Assembly (NCBI RefSeq): GCF_003605435.1 | Contig: NZ_QXQB01000002.1 | Location: 62,001-126,000, forward strand | Source: Paenibacillus pinisoli | GTDB taxonomy: Bacteria > Bacillota > Bacilli > Paenibacillales > Paenibacillaceae | Reading direction: 5' to 3' | DNA length: 64,000 nt | In this document: one piece after another, positions 19,256 through 28,062 of the stretch | Layout: each line of letters opens with the position of its first letter | Numbering within the stretch: position 1 is the stretch's first letter | Position numbers and translations under genes: made by a program | Notes under the pieces: model-generated | What the model was told of the DNA's origin: nothing | Databases searched by the model: none | What the model saw: only the letters and a program-made list of their open reading frames with translations

Positions 19256-19498
19256 ATGTTATGCCCCGTATGCAACGGAATCGTAGATATGCAAGTGCCT
19301 TGTCTTTCCTGTGGTGGAACGGTAACGGATTGCGGCCGCTTGTCCGATTGGACTGGACCATACGCGCCTTATGAGCCGGCTGATGCCCAAGCTGTAAGCT
19401 CGGCGTTATCGATGCAATCTGAGGCTGGCTGCTGCCATGCGGTATACTGCCCAAGCTGTCAGCAGACGAGTGAGGCTATCATTACGCAGTGGGAATAA
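19256..19498 (+). CDS. Small cysteine-rich, probably zinc-binding protein
   Basis: 80 residues from ATG 19256, which follows a strong AAGGAGGATACCCTT. Cys pairs CPVC (3-6) and CLSC (16-19) form a first likely zinc ribbon, with CPSC near residue 66 and a CC pair just before it. The middle is acidic and Ala-rich. No other domain is recognisable. Lies about 90 bp after yumC and may be co-transcribed. Function unknown. Confidence 0.8.
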   Translation: MLCPVCNGIVDMQVPCLSCGGTVTDCGRLSDWTGPYAPYEPADAQAVSSALSMQSEAGCCHAVYCPSCQQTSEAIITQWE

Positions 19499-19593
19499 TC
19501 TCTTGATCTTGCAAGCAGGTTCATGTGCAAATTTGAACCGGAATATCTGCAGCTTGAACGTTGAACCCGCCTCGCCGCCGTATTCCTAACGGG

Positions 19594-19737
19594 CTACGCT
19601 GTGTTTTTGTGCGAGGACAGATCTACGCCGCGACGCTTCATCTCGGCAGCCAGCATCCGAATAAACTCCGGGTCCAGCTTGTATTCAATCGCAGCGTAAT
19701 ACGTGTCTACAAGAAGCTCGTCAGACAATGTATCCAT
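19594..19737 (-). CDS. sda: Sda-like sporulation checkpoint peptide
   Basis: 47 residues from ATG 19737, behind AAGGAGGAGATACC; stop TAG at 19594. The sequence begins MDTLSDELLVDTYYAAIEYK and continues LDPEFIRMLAAEMKRRG, matching the helical-hairpin Sda peptide of B. subtilis (LSDELL..Y..A......FI.....E.KRR). Sda binds the sporulation kinases KinA/KinB and blocks the phosphorelay when replication is perturbed. Six DnaA-box-like sites lie 130-225 bp upstream, the same arrangement that makes sda DnaA-responsive in B. subtilis. Easily missed because of its length. Confidence 0.88.
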   Translation of the reverse strand: MDTLSDELLVDTYYAAIEYKLDPEFIRMLAAEMKRRGVDLSSHKNTA

Positions 19738-19864
19738 GGTATCTCCTCCTTCGCTTTCTACTAGTTTTTTATACCAAAATCGTATAGTTAAAACGTTTTA
19801 ATTGCTACGTGGGATTTACAGTTTTTAGTGTAGCATCGTCCTAGAACCGAAACAACAGACCCTC

Positions 19865-19963
19865 TTATACACATAAGCATGTGGATACCTTGTGAATGGG
19901 CTGTGCATAGACCTGAAATTACCAGTACTTTCACTATGGATAATGTGGATAGGGTTATCCACA
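19865..19963. promoter_or_regulatory. Cluster of six DnaA-box-like sites
   Basis: TTATACACA (19865-19873, matches TTATNCACA) and TTATCCACA (19955-19963, perfect), plus four one-mismatch sites: TGTGGATAC (19880-19888), TGTGCATAG (19902-19910), TATGGATAA (19935-19943) and TGTGGATAG (19944-19952). In B. subtilis, DnaA binding upstream of sda activates it. Here the cluster sits just upstream of the sda homologue. Confidence 0.85.
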
Positions 19964-20370
19964 GCCTGTTGGAGCCTCCAAAACTATAAAAAACTTTAAT
20001 AGGCTCTTTTTACTCTATTAACATATTATTTTAATGTCATTAAATGGTAGGGTTTGCAGTACGGCTTTTTGAGTGCTGCTTTTTGGCGTGTGACTTGTAG
20101 ATATGGAAGCTTTTGTGGCGGATTGAGAGATGGCTGCTGAATGCTTGATATTACTAGGTTTACACGCTTATCCGCTTGCCTGTGCACGCATCTTATAGGA
20201 GCATATTCGACAATGGGCTCCCCGATTAGACGGCCTTCCCCAGCTAACTATGCAACATTAGCACGTTAAAGTGATTTTTCGCTAAAGCGCACTCTTTTTT
20301 CGACTGCTTTCGTCTCGAGCGCACCTCTGCCTTGCTCATGTTTCCTCTAAATATGCCGGTTTCGCATCTA

Positions 20371-20900
20371 CAAGCCGACTTATTCGGCTTGCTGTCCCCC
20401 CGCCTGCTGCTTTCCACGCTCTTTGCCGAGTTTCTCGGCTTGCTGTACTCCCGACAGCTGCTTTCCACGCTCTATGCCGAGTTTCTCGGCTTGCTGCATT
20501 CCCGACAGCTGGTTTCCACGCTCTATGCCGAGTTTCTCGGCTTGCTGCACCCCCGCCTGCTGCTTTCCACGCTCTATGCCGAGTTTCTCGGCTTGCTGTA
20601 CTCCCGACAGCTGCTTTCCACGCTCTATGCCGAGTTTCTCGGCTTGCTGCATTCCCGACAGCTGGTTTACACGCTCTATGCCGAGTTTCTCGGCTTGCAG
20701 CACTCCGGCCTGCTGCTTTCCACGCTCTATGCCGAGTTTCTCGGCTTACTGTACTCCCGCCTGCTGGTTTCCACGCTCTATGCCGAGTTTCTCGGCTTGC
20801 TGCACTCCCGACAGCTGCTTTCCACGCTCTATGCCGAGTTTCTCGGCTTGCTGCACTCCCGACAGCTGGTTTCCACGCTCTATGCCGAGTTTCTCGACTT
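20371..20900. repeat. 51-bp tandem repeat array, eleven units, each with a hairpin
   Basis: The core GCCGAGTTTCTCGGC (6-bp stem, TTT loop) recurs at exact 51-bp spacing at 20425, 20476, 20527, 20578, 20629, 20680, 20731, 20782, 20833 and 20884 (last degenerate), with a diverged first unit at 20374. Between hairpins the units alternate between CCTGCTGC, GACAGCTGC and GACAGCTGG endings in a three-unit (153-bp) higher-order pattern. The minus-strand reading would encode a 17-aa repeat (QQAEKLGIERGNQLSGV type) but is broken by an in-frame stop (20744-20746). Confidence 0.95.
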
Positions 20901-21137
20901 GCAGCTCTCTCCCTGCGCGCGGACTCACGGCAATCCTTGGATGTGTAAAGGATAGAAATTAATTAGTTTTAAGGTTGCTGTAATGAGCCCAGTCTGGCGT
21001 GTAACAGTCAGATAGAGGTACGGATAACCCTACATACTCCGAGGTACTCTCAAAACGCGAAGGTTATCATTTGTATATTCGAAAACTTAACTCTACCTAG
21101 ATACAGATGATCTACAGCAACACTTGCCCATTCCGAA

Positions 21138-21187
21138 AAGAGGGCTGTCCCCTGTCATATAGGCATGACTGGAGGAACAGCCCTCTT
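21138..21187 (-). terminator. Inverted repeat, possible terminator of the YheC/D-like gene
   Basis: An 11-bp perfect stem (21138-21148 with 21177-21187) enclosing 28 nt; on the minus strand it ends in CTCTTTTC. The T-run is weak and the loop large. Confidence 0.5.
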
Positions 21188-21215
21188 CTTCGTTAAATCC
21201 ATGTTGTGGCTGGCA

Positions 21216-21890
21216 TCAGTGCGGACGGGTGTTGACCTCGAAGATCCAGATTTTGCCCCCGCGGTCAATGCCGTAGTCGAAGCCTAAGTGCGAGATGCCG
21301 GGAAAACGCTGCTCCAGCACTCTCGTTGCCATCACCGTAATTTCCCGCATTTTAGCCTTCTTCGCTTTCACATGGGATGCGCCAAGGGAGGATCTGATCC
21401 CCTCGCCTGCCAGCACCATGCGTCCGCCTTGGCTCAGGTTTGTGACGAACAAGCCGGGACGCGCAATACGCCCGACGAGCGACCGGTACTCCCAACGGCC
21501 GAACGTCTTGACGTATTTGACCCTGTAATCGATAGGCTTTCCGTTCACCGTTGCCAATGATATTCCCTTCTGTATCAAATAGTTCCGATTGCTTGTTTTG
21601 GAGCGCAGCGCGCCTGCCAATGCGTCAAAGCTCCCATACCTTTGCGTGCGATCCCGATGCGTGAATGAGTAGCCCCCGTCGCCGGTCCTCATCACTTTAA
21701 TGACTCCGCTGCCGCCGGAGCCGACAATCGGCTTAATCACGACCATCCCATGAACGTACAGCATATGCTGAAGCTGCTGCGGAGAATACTTCCTAGTCGG
21801 CGGGATATGGGGCGCTAGCCCGGGATGAGAGAGAAGCGCTTCCGTCTTGGCCCACTTGCTGGCCAACTGTCTTCCCGAATGGTTAGCCAA
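21216..21890 (-). CDS. YheC/YheD-family ATP-grasp protein
   Basis: About 224 residues. ATP-grasp features: KPIVGSGGSGV (nucleotide-binding loop), the central DYRVKYVKTFGRWEYRSLVGR, and a C-terminal metal/ATP segment GFDYGIDRGGKIWIFEVNTRPH. YheC/YheD of B. subtilis are endospore-coat-associated proteins of unknown reaction. The start is uncertain: no ATG is available; TTG at 21890, ten bases after AAAGGAG, fits best, while a TTG at 21899 is too close to it. Shorter than YheC/D, so it is a single-domain member. Confidence 0.85.
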   Translation of the reverse strand: MANHSGRQLASKWAKTEALLSHPGLAPHIPPTRKYSPQQLQHMLYVHGMVVIKPIVGSGGSGVIKVMRTGDGGYSFTHRDRTQRYGSFDALAGALRSKTSNRNYLIQKGISLATVNGKPIDYRVKYVKTFGRWEYRSLVGRIARPGLFVTNLSQGGRMVLAGEGIRSSLGASHVKAKKAKMREITVMATRVLEQRFPGISHLGFDYGIDRGGKIWIFEVNTRPH

Positions 21891-21984
21891 TGCTACCAAT
21901 CTCCTTTCCTATCGCCTTCTCTCTATCATATGGTAATAGCAGCTTTTCCTCTTGGATGAATGTCGTAGGTAGACGCGGGAAAAC

Positions 21985-22020
21985 GGACAGTCCCACCGCC
22001 GTCAGGCAGTGGGACTGTCC
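21985..22020 (-). terminator. topB terminator
   Basis: A perfect 12-bp stem GGACAGTCCCAC / GTGGGACTGTCC around a 12-nt loop, followed on the minus strand by GTTTTCCC; lies 25 bp after the topB stop. Confidence 0.75.
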
Positions 22021-22045
22021 AATTTTCATCTATTCTAGCTGCGGG

Positions 22046-24208
22046 CTAATCTGACTTTTGCTCCAGCGCGGCTTTCAGCTTATCCGCGAGGCTATTCGTC
22101 AGCGGCGCGTTGTCGCTGAACTGCTGGATCAGCTTCTGCTGCTCCCGCTTGTTGACGCGTCCGCCATTCTTGTCGCCCAGCATCTCAATCACATTGCAGC
22201 GACGGCATTGCGCATACTTGCCGGCCTTGCCGTCATGCATCTCCATCTTCTTATGGCATTGCGGACAACGCTTGTTCAGCAGAATCGGCTCAGTCGAGCG
22301 GCGGTAGCCGCATTCGCGGTCAGGACATTGAAGCGCCTTGCCGCGCTTGCCCTTCACCTCCAGCATTCGCTTCCCGCATTCCGGGCAGTTCGAATGAGAC
22401 AAATTATGCGGCTTGTATTCCTTCGTCTCCGCCTTGACCTCTCCGATCCACTTCTGCGCCTGCTGACGGATGCCTTTCATGAAGGCCGAGGCATCGCCTT
22501 TGCCTTTGGCGATCCGCTCCAGCTCTTGCTCCCACTTCGCTGTCAGCTCTGGGCTGCGCAGTTCATCGACGACCAGCTCGATCAATTGCTTGCCCTTGCC
22601 TGTCGGCACCAGCGAATTTCTCGTACGCTCAATCGTATCGGTCGACAGCAGCTTCTCGATAATATCCGCCCGTGTCGCCGGCGTGCCAAGGCCATGCTTC
22701 TCCATGCGGGTCAGCAGGGATGCCTCTGTATACCGCGCAGGAGGCAGCGTACGCTGCTCCTTCACGCCTGTGCTCTTGACTGGCAGGCTCTGCCCTTCGG
22801 TGAGCGGCGGCAGCAATTGCGCTTGCTGGCGCTCTTCATCCGTCCTGCTGCCGCCATTGTCCGAGTCGTCATCTTCATCATGATGCGAGGAATGGCTATC
22901 CTGGTAGACTTCTCGCCAGCCCTTGTCCTTCTCCGTCTTCCCCTTCGCGTACAACCGCTGTCCGCCCGCTTCAAGCGTCACGCTAGTCTCGTCATACCGG
23001 TACGGTCCGTAGAACAGGGAGATAAACCGGCGAACGATCAGGTCATATAGCCGTCTCTCGTCGCTGCTCAGCGCCCCCAGGTTCACATACTGCTCCGTCG
23101 GAATAATCGCATGGTGATCGGTTACCTTGCTGTCATCCACAATTCGTTTCGTCACCGCCAGCTGCGAGCGAAGGAGCTTGCGCGCCAGTGCCGCATACGG
23201 TCCTACAGCAACGCTCTCTAGCCGTCCTTTGAGCGAAGGAACCATGTCGCTGGATAAGTATCGGGAGTCCGTCCGCGGATACGTGACCAGCTTATGGGCT
23301 TCATAGAGCTTTTGCAGCACGTTGGACGTTTGCTTCGCCGAGAAGCCAAGCTTTCTGTTCGCATCGCGCTGCAGCTCGGTCAGATCGTAGGCTTGCGGAT
23401 GCGGCTCTGAACGCTCGGCAGTGCGCAGCTTCAATACCTTAGCCGTGCCGGCCTCGATCGCCTTCGCCGCCGCTTCCTCCGCGCGCTCCTTCTTCCATGC
23501 CCGGCCGTCATGGCCGTCCTGCTCGCGCCACTGCGCGACAAAGCTGCCGAAGCCCGCTTGCACCGTCCAATAAGGCTGGGACTGGAAATCGGCAATTTCC
23601 CTCTCCCGTTCCATCAACATGGCAAGCGTCGGCGTCTGCACGCGTCCCGCCGCCAGCTGCGCATTGTATTTGCTCGTCAGCGCTCTGGTCATATTGAGGC
23701 CGATGATCCAGTCCGCTTCCGCCCGGCATACAGCCGAGGCGTACAACGCATCGTATTCCTTGCCCGGCTTCAGGCGCTTGAAGCCTTCTTTGATCGCGCC
23801 ATCCGTCTGCGACGAAATCCAAAGCCGCTTGAACGGCTTGCGCCAATGCACAAGCTCCATAATCCAACGGGCGACGAGCTCGCCCTCGCGTCCCGCATCC
23901 GTCGCGATAATCAATTCCCCGATATCGCCCCGCTTGCACAGCTGGGATACCGCGCGGAATTGATGCGACGTTTCTTTCATCACCTTCAGGTTCATTTTCG
24001 CAGGCAATAGCGGCAAGTCTTCCAGATTCCATGTTTTATATTTTCCATCGTAATCCTCCGGCTCCGCAAGCGTTACCAGATGGCCCAGCGCCCAGGTTAC
24101 GACGTAGCCGGGTCCTTCGATATAACTTTTATGCTTGGTTGTGCAACCAAGCACTCTGGCGATTTCCTTCGCCACGCTTGGCTTCTCCGCCAGCACAAGT
24201 GCTTTCAT
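22046..24208 (-). CDS. topB: DNA topoisomerase III (type IA)
   Basis: 720 residues. N-terminal Toprim domain (MKALVLAEKPSVAKEIARVLG; TDAGREGE), then the type IA core with the catalytic tyrosine Tyr310 in VTYPRTDSRYLSS and the TRMEKHGLGTPATRADIIE motif. Two zinc-ribbon-like repeats near the C-terminus (CPECGKRM...CPDRECGY; CPQCHKKM...CRRCNV). Decatenates and relaxes negatively supercoiled DNA. Standalone gene with its own terminator. Confidence 0.96.
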   Translation of the reverse strand: MKALVLAEKPSVAKEIARVLGCTTKHKSYIEGPGYVVTWALGHLVTLAEPEDYDGKYKTWNLEDLPLLPAKMNLKVMKETSHQFRAVSQLCKRGDIGELIIATDAGREGELVARWIMELVHWRKPFKRLWISSQTDGAIKEGFKRLKPGKEYDALYASAVCRAEADWIIGLNMTRALTSKYNAQLAAGRVQTPTLAMLMEREREIADFQSQPYWTVQAGFGSFVAQWREQDGHDGRAWKKERAEEAAAKAIEAGTAKVLKLRTAERSEPHPQAYDLTELQRDANRKLGFSAKQTSNVLQKLYEAHKLVTYPRTDSRYLSSDMVPSLKGRLESVAVGPYAALARKLLRSQLAVTKRIVDDSKVTDHHAIIPTEQYVNLGALSSDERRLYDLIVRRFISLFYGPYRYDETSVTLEAGGQRLYAKGKTEKDKGWREVYQDSHSSHHDEDDDSDNGGSRTDEERQQAQLLPPLTEGQSLPVKSTGVKEQRTLPPARYTEASLLTRMEKHGLGTPATRADIIEKLLSTDTIERTRNSLVPTGKGKQLIELVVDELRSPELTAKWEQELERIAKGKGDASAFMKGIRQQAQKWIGEVKAETKEYKPHNLSHSNCPECGKRMLEVKGKRGKALQCPDRECGYRRSTEPILLNKRCPQCHKKMEMHDGKAGKYAQCRRCNVIEMLGDKNGGRVNKREQQKLIQQFSDNAPLTNSLADKLKAALEQKSD

Positions 24209-24353
24209 GCCATTCTCCCCAATCCCGTATCATATGGTGTCACGATACCATAGGGAGCCTTGCCGCGCAACGCCGCAGACGCTGTTCTCCGGCAGGCGGT
24301 CCGCTTTTTTGCCCAATTGCAACAAGCATCTACCGATTCGCTTCAGCAGCCCG

Positions 24354-25370
24354 CTACTTGTTCAGCACCGGAGGCCACCGAAGATAAGTAGCAGCCCGCC
24401 AGAGCCACTCCAGCGGCCCCATTGCAAAATAATGAAGCCAGACCGAGCTGGCAATCAATTGAAACACATAGATGCCAAAGCACAGCCACAAGCAATCTAT
24501 CCAGTCCGCTGTCCCCGCAAGCCCGAGCCATTGTCCGGCGAGCAGAACCAGCACCGTTTGCCCGATATAATTCGTAAGCGCCATCCGTCCCACCGCCCTC
24601 ATCGGGTCCAGCAGCTCGCGAATCGGCTTGGCTTGAAGCAGAAGCAGCAGCAGCGCCATATATGCAAAAGCGACCAGCGGTCCTATCAGCAATCCCGCCT
24701 TCAAATATTGGTTCGTTTGTTCCAGATGCGGATCGCCCGTCCCTTCCATAACTACCGGTATGAACGGCTCGCCCGGCGCCAGCCCGTATTGATACTGAAG
24801 GGCCGCTGCCGCCACGGCAATCAGCACGACAGCCGCAATCTCAAACATTCGCCGCCGCTCCTGAATCCTCCGGAACAATTCGAGCTGTCCCGCCGCTACC
24901 CCAAGCAGCATGAACGGAAACGGCATCAGCACTTTGGCGCCAAGCACCGCGAACAATCCGAGCAGCACTGCACCAAGCGCAAGATTCACCCAGCGGTTCA
25001 CCTTATAGAACGGGAGCAGCAGCAAGCCGCATACCGCATAGATCATCAGCGCTTCACCCGGATGATAGATCGAATGCAAATAGCCGAAACCGAACAATAC
25101 CGCAATGCGGATCAGAAACAGCAAAAACCCGTTTCGCCCTTTGCCTCGAGCACGCATGATAAACAAATAAAATCCGATCCCGAACAAAAACGAAAACATG
25201 CTGAAAAAACGGGCCTCAGCAAGCAAATAAAGCAGGCGCTGATACAGCTCGCTCCCTGAGCCCGCCACAGGCAGGGGCAATTGAAGCAGCGCAGTCGCAT
25301 TCATGAGCAGAATGCCCAGCAGCGCAAAGCCCCGCAAATAATCCAATTCATCGATCCGTCGATAGGTCAT
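24354..25370 (-). CDS. DUF418/YeiB-family membrane protein
   Basis: 338 residues from ATG 25370 (MTYRRIDELDYLRGFALLGI), behind GGAGGAACGATGGC. About nine hydrophobic helices. The N-terminal LRGFALLGILLMN and FFSMFSFLFGIGF motifs and the C-terminal DUF418 motif (VGRMALTNYIGQT, GPLEWLWR) are typical of this family, related to acyltransferase-3-like membrane proteins. Function unknown. Divergent from the metallophosphoesterase gene. Confidence 0.88.
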   Translation of the reverse strand: MTYRRIDELDYLRGFALLGILLMNATALLQLPLPVAGSGSELYQRLLYLLAEARFFSMFSFLFGIGFYLFIMRARGKGRNGFLLFLIRIAVLFGFGYLHSIYHPGEALMIYAVCGLLLLPFYKVNRWVNLALGAVLLGLFAVLGAKVLMPFPFMLLGVAAGQLELFRRIQERRRMFEIAAVVLIAVAAAALQYQYGLAPGEPFIPVVMEGTGDPHLEQTNQYLKAGLLIGPLVAFAYMALLLLLLQAKPIRELLDPMRAVGRMALTNYIGQTVLVLLAGQWLGLAGTADWIDCLWLCFGIYVFQLIASSVWLHYFAMGPLEWLWRAATYLRWPPVLNK

Positions 25371-25696
25371 GCCATCGTTCCTCCGTCTTAGTGAGCTAGC
25401 CACAGTATACGATCCCGGAGGGATAGCCATCCATCGATTTTCCGTACAGAATAGATGACATTTTTGTAAGGTTGGCGCGGCTCACGCATGTCCTATCCGG
25501 CAGCCATATAATATGTTCGTAAATGCCTCATATCCGGCTCCTCGCGGCCGTACATTTACTGGGGCAGGAAGCCGCTCAAGAGGCGCTGTTCCAGCCCCTT
25601 CTATGGATTAGCATAGACATATCCGACTATGCTATAGTAGGAGCATTCCTTCTTGCTAGAGAACCTATTTTTCATAAAAAGGAGCTTGGTCCATCC
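25371..25696. other. Divergent intergenic region
   Basis: 326 bp between the DUF418 gene and the metallophosphoesterase. TATAAT (about 25505) and TATAGT (about 25634) occur but neither has a convincing -35; nothing else stands out. Confidence 0.5.
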
Positions 25697-26854
25697 ATGA
25701 AAGTGCGTGCTGTTTTTTCAATTATCGGATTCCTTGCTATCTATGGCGCGCTGGCGGGCTACATCGGCTGGAACGGATGGCTCTTCCTGTCGCAGGTAAC
25801 GGGCTGGGAGAACGCAATCCTATACAGCTGCATCATCGCCGTCCTCGCGTTGGGCTATATCGGGGGCAGGCTCGCGCAGTCCGCTCCGCTGGGCTTTCTG
25901 ACTACCCCTCTGAAGTTCATCGGCTCTTATTGGCTGGGATTGCTGCAATATTGCCTATTGCTATTCCCGATTGCGGATATCGCGGGTCTGCTGCTGAAAT
26001 GGGGCGGCGCAGAACCGGATATTTATATTACCGCTGTCGGCGGAATCGTTCTGCTGTCGCTGATTGTCCTGCTCGTGTTAGGCTCGCGCAACGCCTGGTC
26101 GCCGATCATCCGGACCTATCAGGTGCATGTTCCGAAGAACGCGGGCAACCGCCGAAAGCTGACCATTGCGATGGCTTCCGATCTGCATCTGGGCACCGTG
26201 ATCGGCAAGGGCCATTTGCGCAAGCTGCTGCGCAAGGTGGAAGAGATCCAGCCGGATATCATCCTGCTGCCTGGCGATATTTTGGATGATGACCTCACCC
26301 CGTTCGTCAAAAAAGGGATGAAGCATGTCATCGGAAAGCTGAGAGCGCCGCTTGGCGTCTATGCCGTCACCGGCAACCATGAATATTACGGCGGCAAGGT
26401 GCCTGAATTCGTCGAAGAGATGAACAGCATTGGCATACGAGTGCTGATGGATGAAACCGTCATGATCGGGGATGAATTTGCGATAGTAGGCCGCAAGGAC
26501 AAAGCGGTCGGCAGCCAGAACGGCGGAAGGCTCAGCATCAAGGATTTGGTCGAGCCGCTTGACCACTCGCTTCCCGTCATAATGCTGGATCACCAGCCGT
26601 CTGACCTGGCAGCGGCAGCGGATAACGGCGTCGACATCAGCCTGTCCGGGCATACGCATAGAGGACAGCTGGCGCCGAATCATCTCATCACGAGACGAAT
26701 GTTCGAGGTCGACTGGGGCTATTTGCGCAAGGGCGGCCTGCATGCCATCGTATCCTCCGGCTTCGGCTTCTGGGGACCGCCGCTGCGGATAGGAAGCCGC
26801 TCCGAGGTGCTTCGCATCGACGTAGAGTTTGGCGATTCCGCGGCAAAGGCATAA
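25697..26854 (+). CDS. Membrane-anchored metallophosphoesterase (YkuE/YaeI-like)
   Basis: 385 residues from ATG 25697 (MKVRAVFS), with AAGGAG 12 bp upstream; the frame is open further upstream but without a start signal. Four hydrophobic helices in the first ~130 residues are followed by a calcineurin-like domain with all metal-site motifs: SDLHLG, GDILDDD, GNHEYY, the DHQP segment and GHTHRGQ. Likely acts on an envelope substrate (family members act on lipid phosphates or cell-surface esters). Standalone. Confidence 0.88.
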   Translation: MKVRAVFSIIGFLAIYGALAGYIGWNGWLFLSQVTGWENAILYSCIIAVLALGYIGGRLAQSAPLGFLTTPLKFIGSYWLGLLQYCLLLFPIADIAGLLLKWGGAEPDIYITAVGGIVLLSLIVLLVLGSRNAWSPIIRTYQVHVPKNAGNRRKLTIAMASDLHLGTVIGKGHLRKLLRKVEEIQPDIILLPGDILDDDLTPFVKKGMKHVIGKLRAPLGVYAVTGNHEYYGGKVPEFVEEMNSIGIRVLMDETVMIGDEFAIVGRKDKAVGSQNGGRLSIKDLVEPLDHSLPVIMLDHQPSDLAAAADNGVDISLSGHTHRGQLAPNHLITRRMFEVDWGYLRKGGLHAIVSSGFGFWGPPLRIGSRSEVLRIDVEFGDSAAKA

Positions 26855-26950
26855 CATTGCAAGCAAAGTTCAAGGCCGCAAAATCAAATGGATACGCCGA
26901 GCAATGGACATCAACAGGCATTCATTTATTCAATTGAACGCTTACCATGA

Positions 26951-26999
26951 GAAAGACGCTTCCGGCCACCCTGCAAGGTGGCAACAGAAGCGTCTTCTT
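26951..26999. terminator. Bidirectional terminator
   Basis: A nested hairpin: outer stem AAGACGCTTC / GAAGCGTCTT (26953-26962 with 26987-26996) and inner GCCACC/GGTGGC, followed by TCTTT on the plus strand. Sits between the convergent metallophosphoesterase gene and the iron-transport operon. Confidence 0.8.
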
Positions 27000-27024
27000 T
27001 ATATTTCATCGAATACAGAGCGGG

Positions 27025-28062
27025 CTATCCCATCTTTCTGGAGCGGTACAGCAGATAGATAAAGAACGGAGCGCCTACGGCGGAAGTGAACACTCCTACG
27101 GGGATATCATAGGGCAGAAATACGGTTCTGCCGACCAGGTCCGCAGCGGCTACTACGATTGCGCCGATCAGGGCGCTGACCGGCAGCACCCGGCGGATGA
27201 CGGGCCCGACCAGACGCCTCGCCATATGCGGCGCAATCAGCCCGACAAATCCGATGGAGCCGCCGATCGCCACAGCAGAGCCGGCCAGCGCCACGCTCAG
27301 CAGCACCATGAGCAGCCGATGCCGCTGCAAGGAAGAACCGATTCCGACCGCCAGCTCGTCGCCTAGCAATTGCGCATGCAAATTGCCGGTATTGAAATAT
27401 AGCACGGCGCCAAATACAACCAGCCAAGGCGCAAGGATAGCCGCGTCTTCCCAGGTTGAGCCATAGATCGTTCCCGTCAGCCAAATATAGGCGGACGTGG
27501 CTGAATAAGCGGGGCTGAACGTAAGCAGAAACGATGTGCCTGCCGACAGGAGCGATGCGACGCCAATGCCGACCAGCACGAGGCGCAGCGAATCGGCCCC
27601 TCTTCTCCAGGCCAGCATATACACAAGCGCTGTCGCGCAGAAAGCTCCGATAATAGCTGCGATAGGAAGCAGCTCGCGGCTGAAGACTCCCGCCAGCACC
27701 GTCAGGAACAGCACCGCGCCAAACGAAGCGCCGCCTGTAATGCCGACTACATCCGGCGCGGCTAGCGGGTTGCGGATAACCGCCTGCAGAATGGCTCCCG
27801 CTACCGCCAGGGCGGCGCCAACTAGCAGAGCAATAACAAGCCTGGGCGCCCGCAAAGTCTGGACGATCAGAACATCCTCCCCGAGGCCGCGCCCCCATAA
27901 CGCTTGCCATACGCGCTGCAGACCAATAATCGTTTCACCCAGCATCAGATAAAGGACGGACATCAGTACCAGAACAAGCGACAGCCAAATCATGACTTTG
28001 AGGGCAGCATTGCGTTTGGGGGCTGGACGAGCGGAAACGGCATTGTTATGAGATACATTCAT
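27025..28062 (-). CDS. Iron-siderophore ABC transporter permease (second)
   Basis: 345-residue FecCD/BtuC-type permease with about ten helices. Typical motifs: GAALAVAGAILQAVIRNPLA, DVVGITGGASFGAV, and the C-terminal IGFVGLIAPHMARRLVGPVIRRVLP and DLVGR segments that contact the ATPase. The ATG overlaps the stop of the preceding permease (ATGA). Together they form the heterodimeric channel. No ATPase gene follows, as in B. subtilis feuABC, which uses a shared ATPase encoded elsewhere. Confidence 0.93.
   Translation of the reverse strand: MNVSHNNAVSARPAPKRNAALKVMIWLSLVLVLMSVLYLMLGETIIGLQRVWQALWGRGLGEDVLIVQTLRAPRLVIALLVGAALAVAGAILQAVIRNPLAAPDVVGITGGASFGAVLFLTVLAGVFSRELLPIAAIIGAFCATALVYMLAWRRGADSLRLVLVGIGVASLLSAGTSFLLTFSPAYSATSAYIWLTGTIYGSTWEDAAILAPWLVVFGAVLYFNTGNLHAQLLGDELAVGIGSSLQRHRLLMVLLSVALAGSAVAIGGSIGFVGLIAPHMARRLVGPVIRRVLPVSALIGAIVVAAADLVGRTVFLPYDIPVGVFTSAVGAPFFIYLLYRSRKMG

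Larger units (their letters stand above)
19738..21137. other. 1.4-kb gene-poor region upstream of sda
   Basis: Contains the DnaA-box cluster (19865-19963), an AT-rich stretch (about 19980-20040) and the 51-bp repeat array (20371-20900). Open frames through the array exist on both strands only because its period is a multiple of three; none has a convincing start. About 20950-21130 shows nothing I can name. Confidence 0.7.

Noticed and set aside
19865..19963. Chromosomal origin (oriC)
   Set aside because: No dnaA or dnaN nearby; the cluster fits the known sda regulatory arrangement instead.
20371..20900. CRISPR array
   Set aside because: Units are contiguous 51-bp copies with no unique spacers and no cas genes nearby.
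20332..20955. Long plus-strand frames through the 51-bp array (207 and 179 codons)
   Set aside because: They exist in more than one frame because the period is a multiple of three, have no ribosome site, and give low-complexity products.
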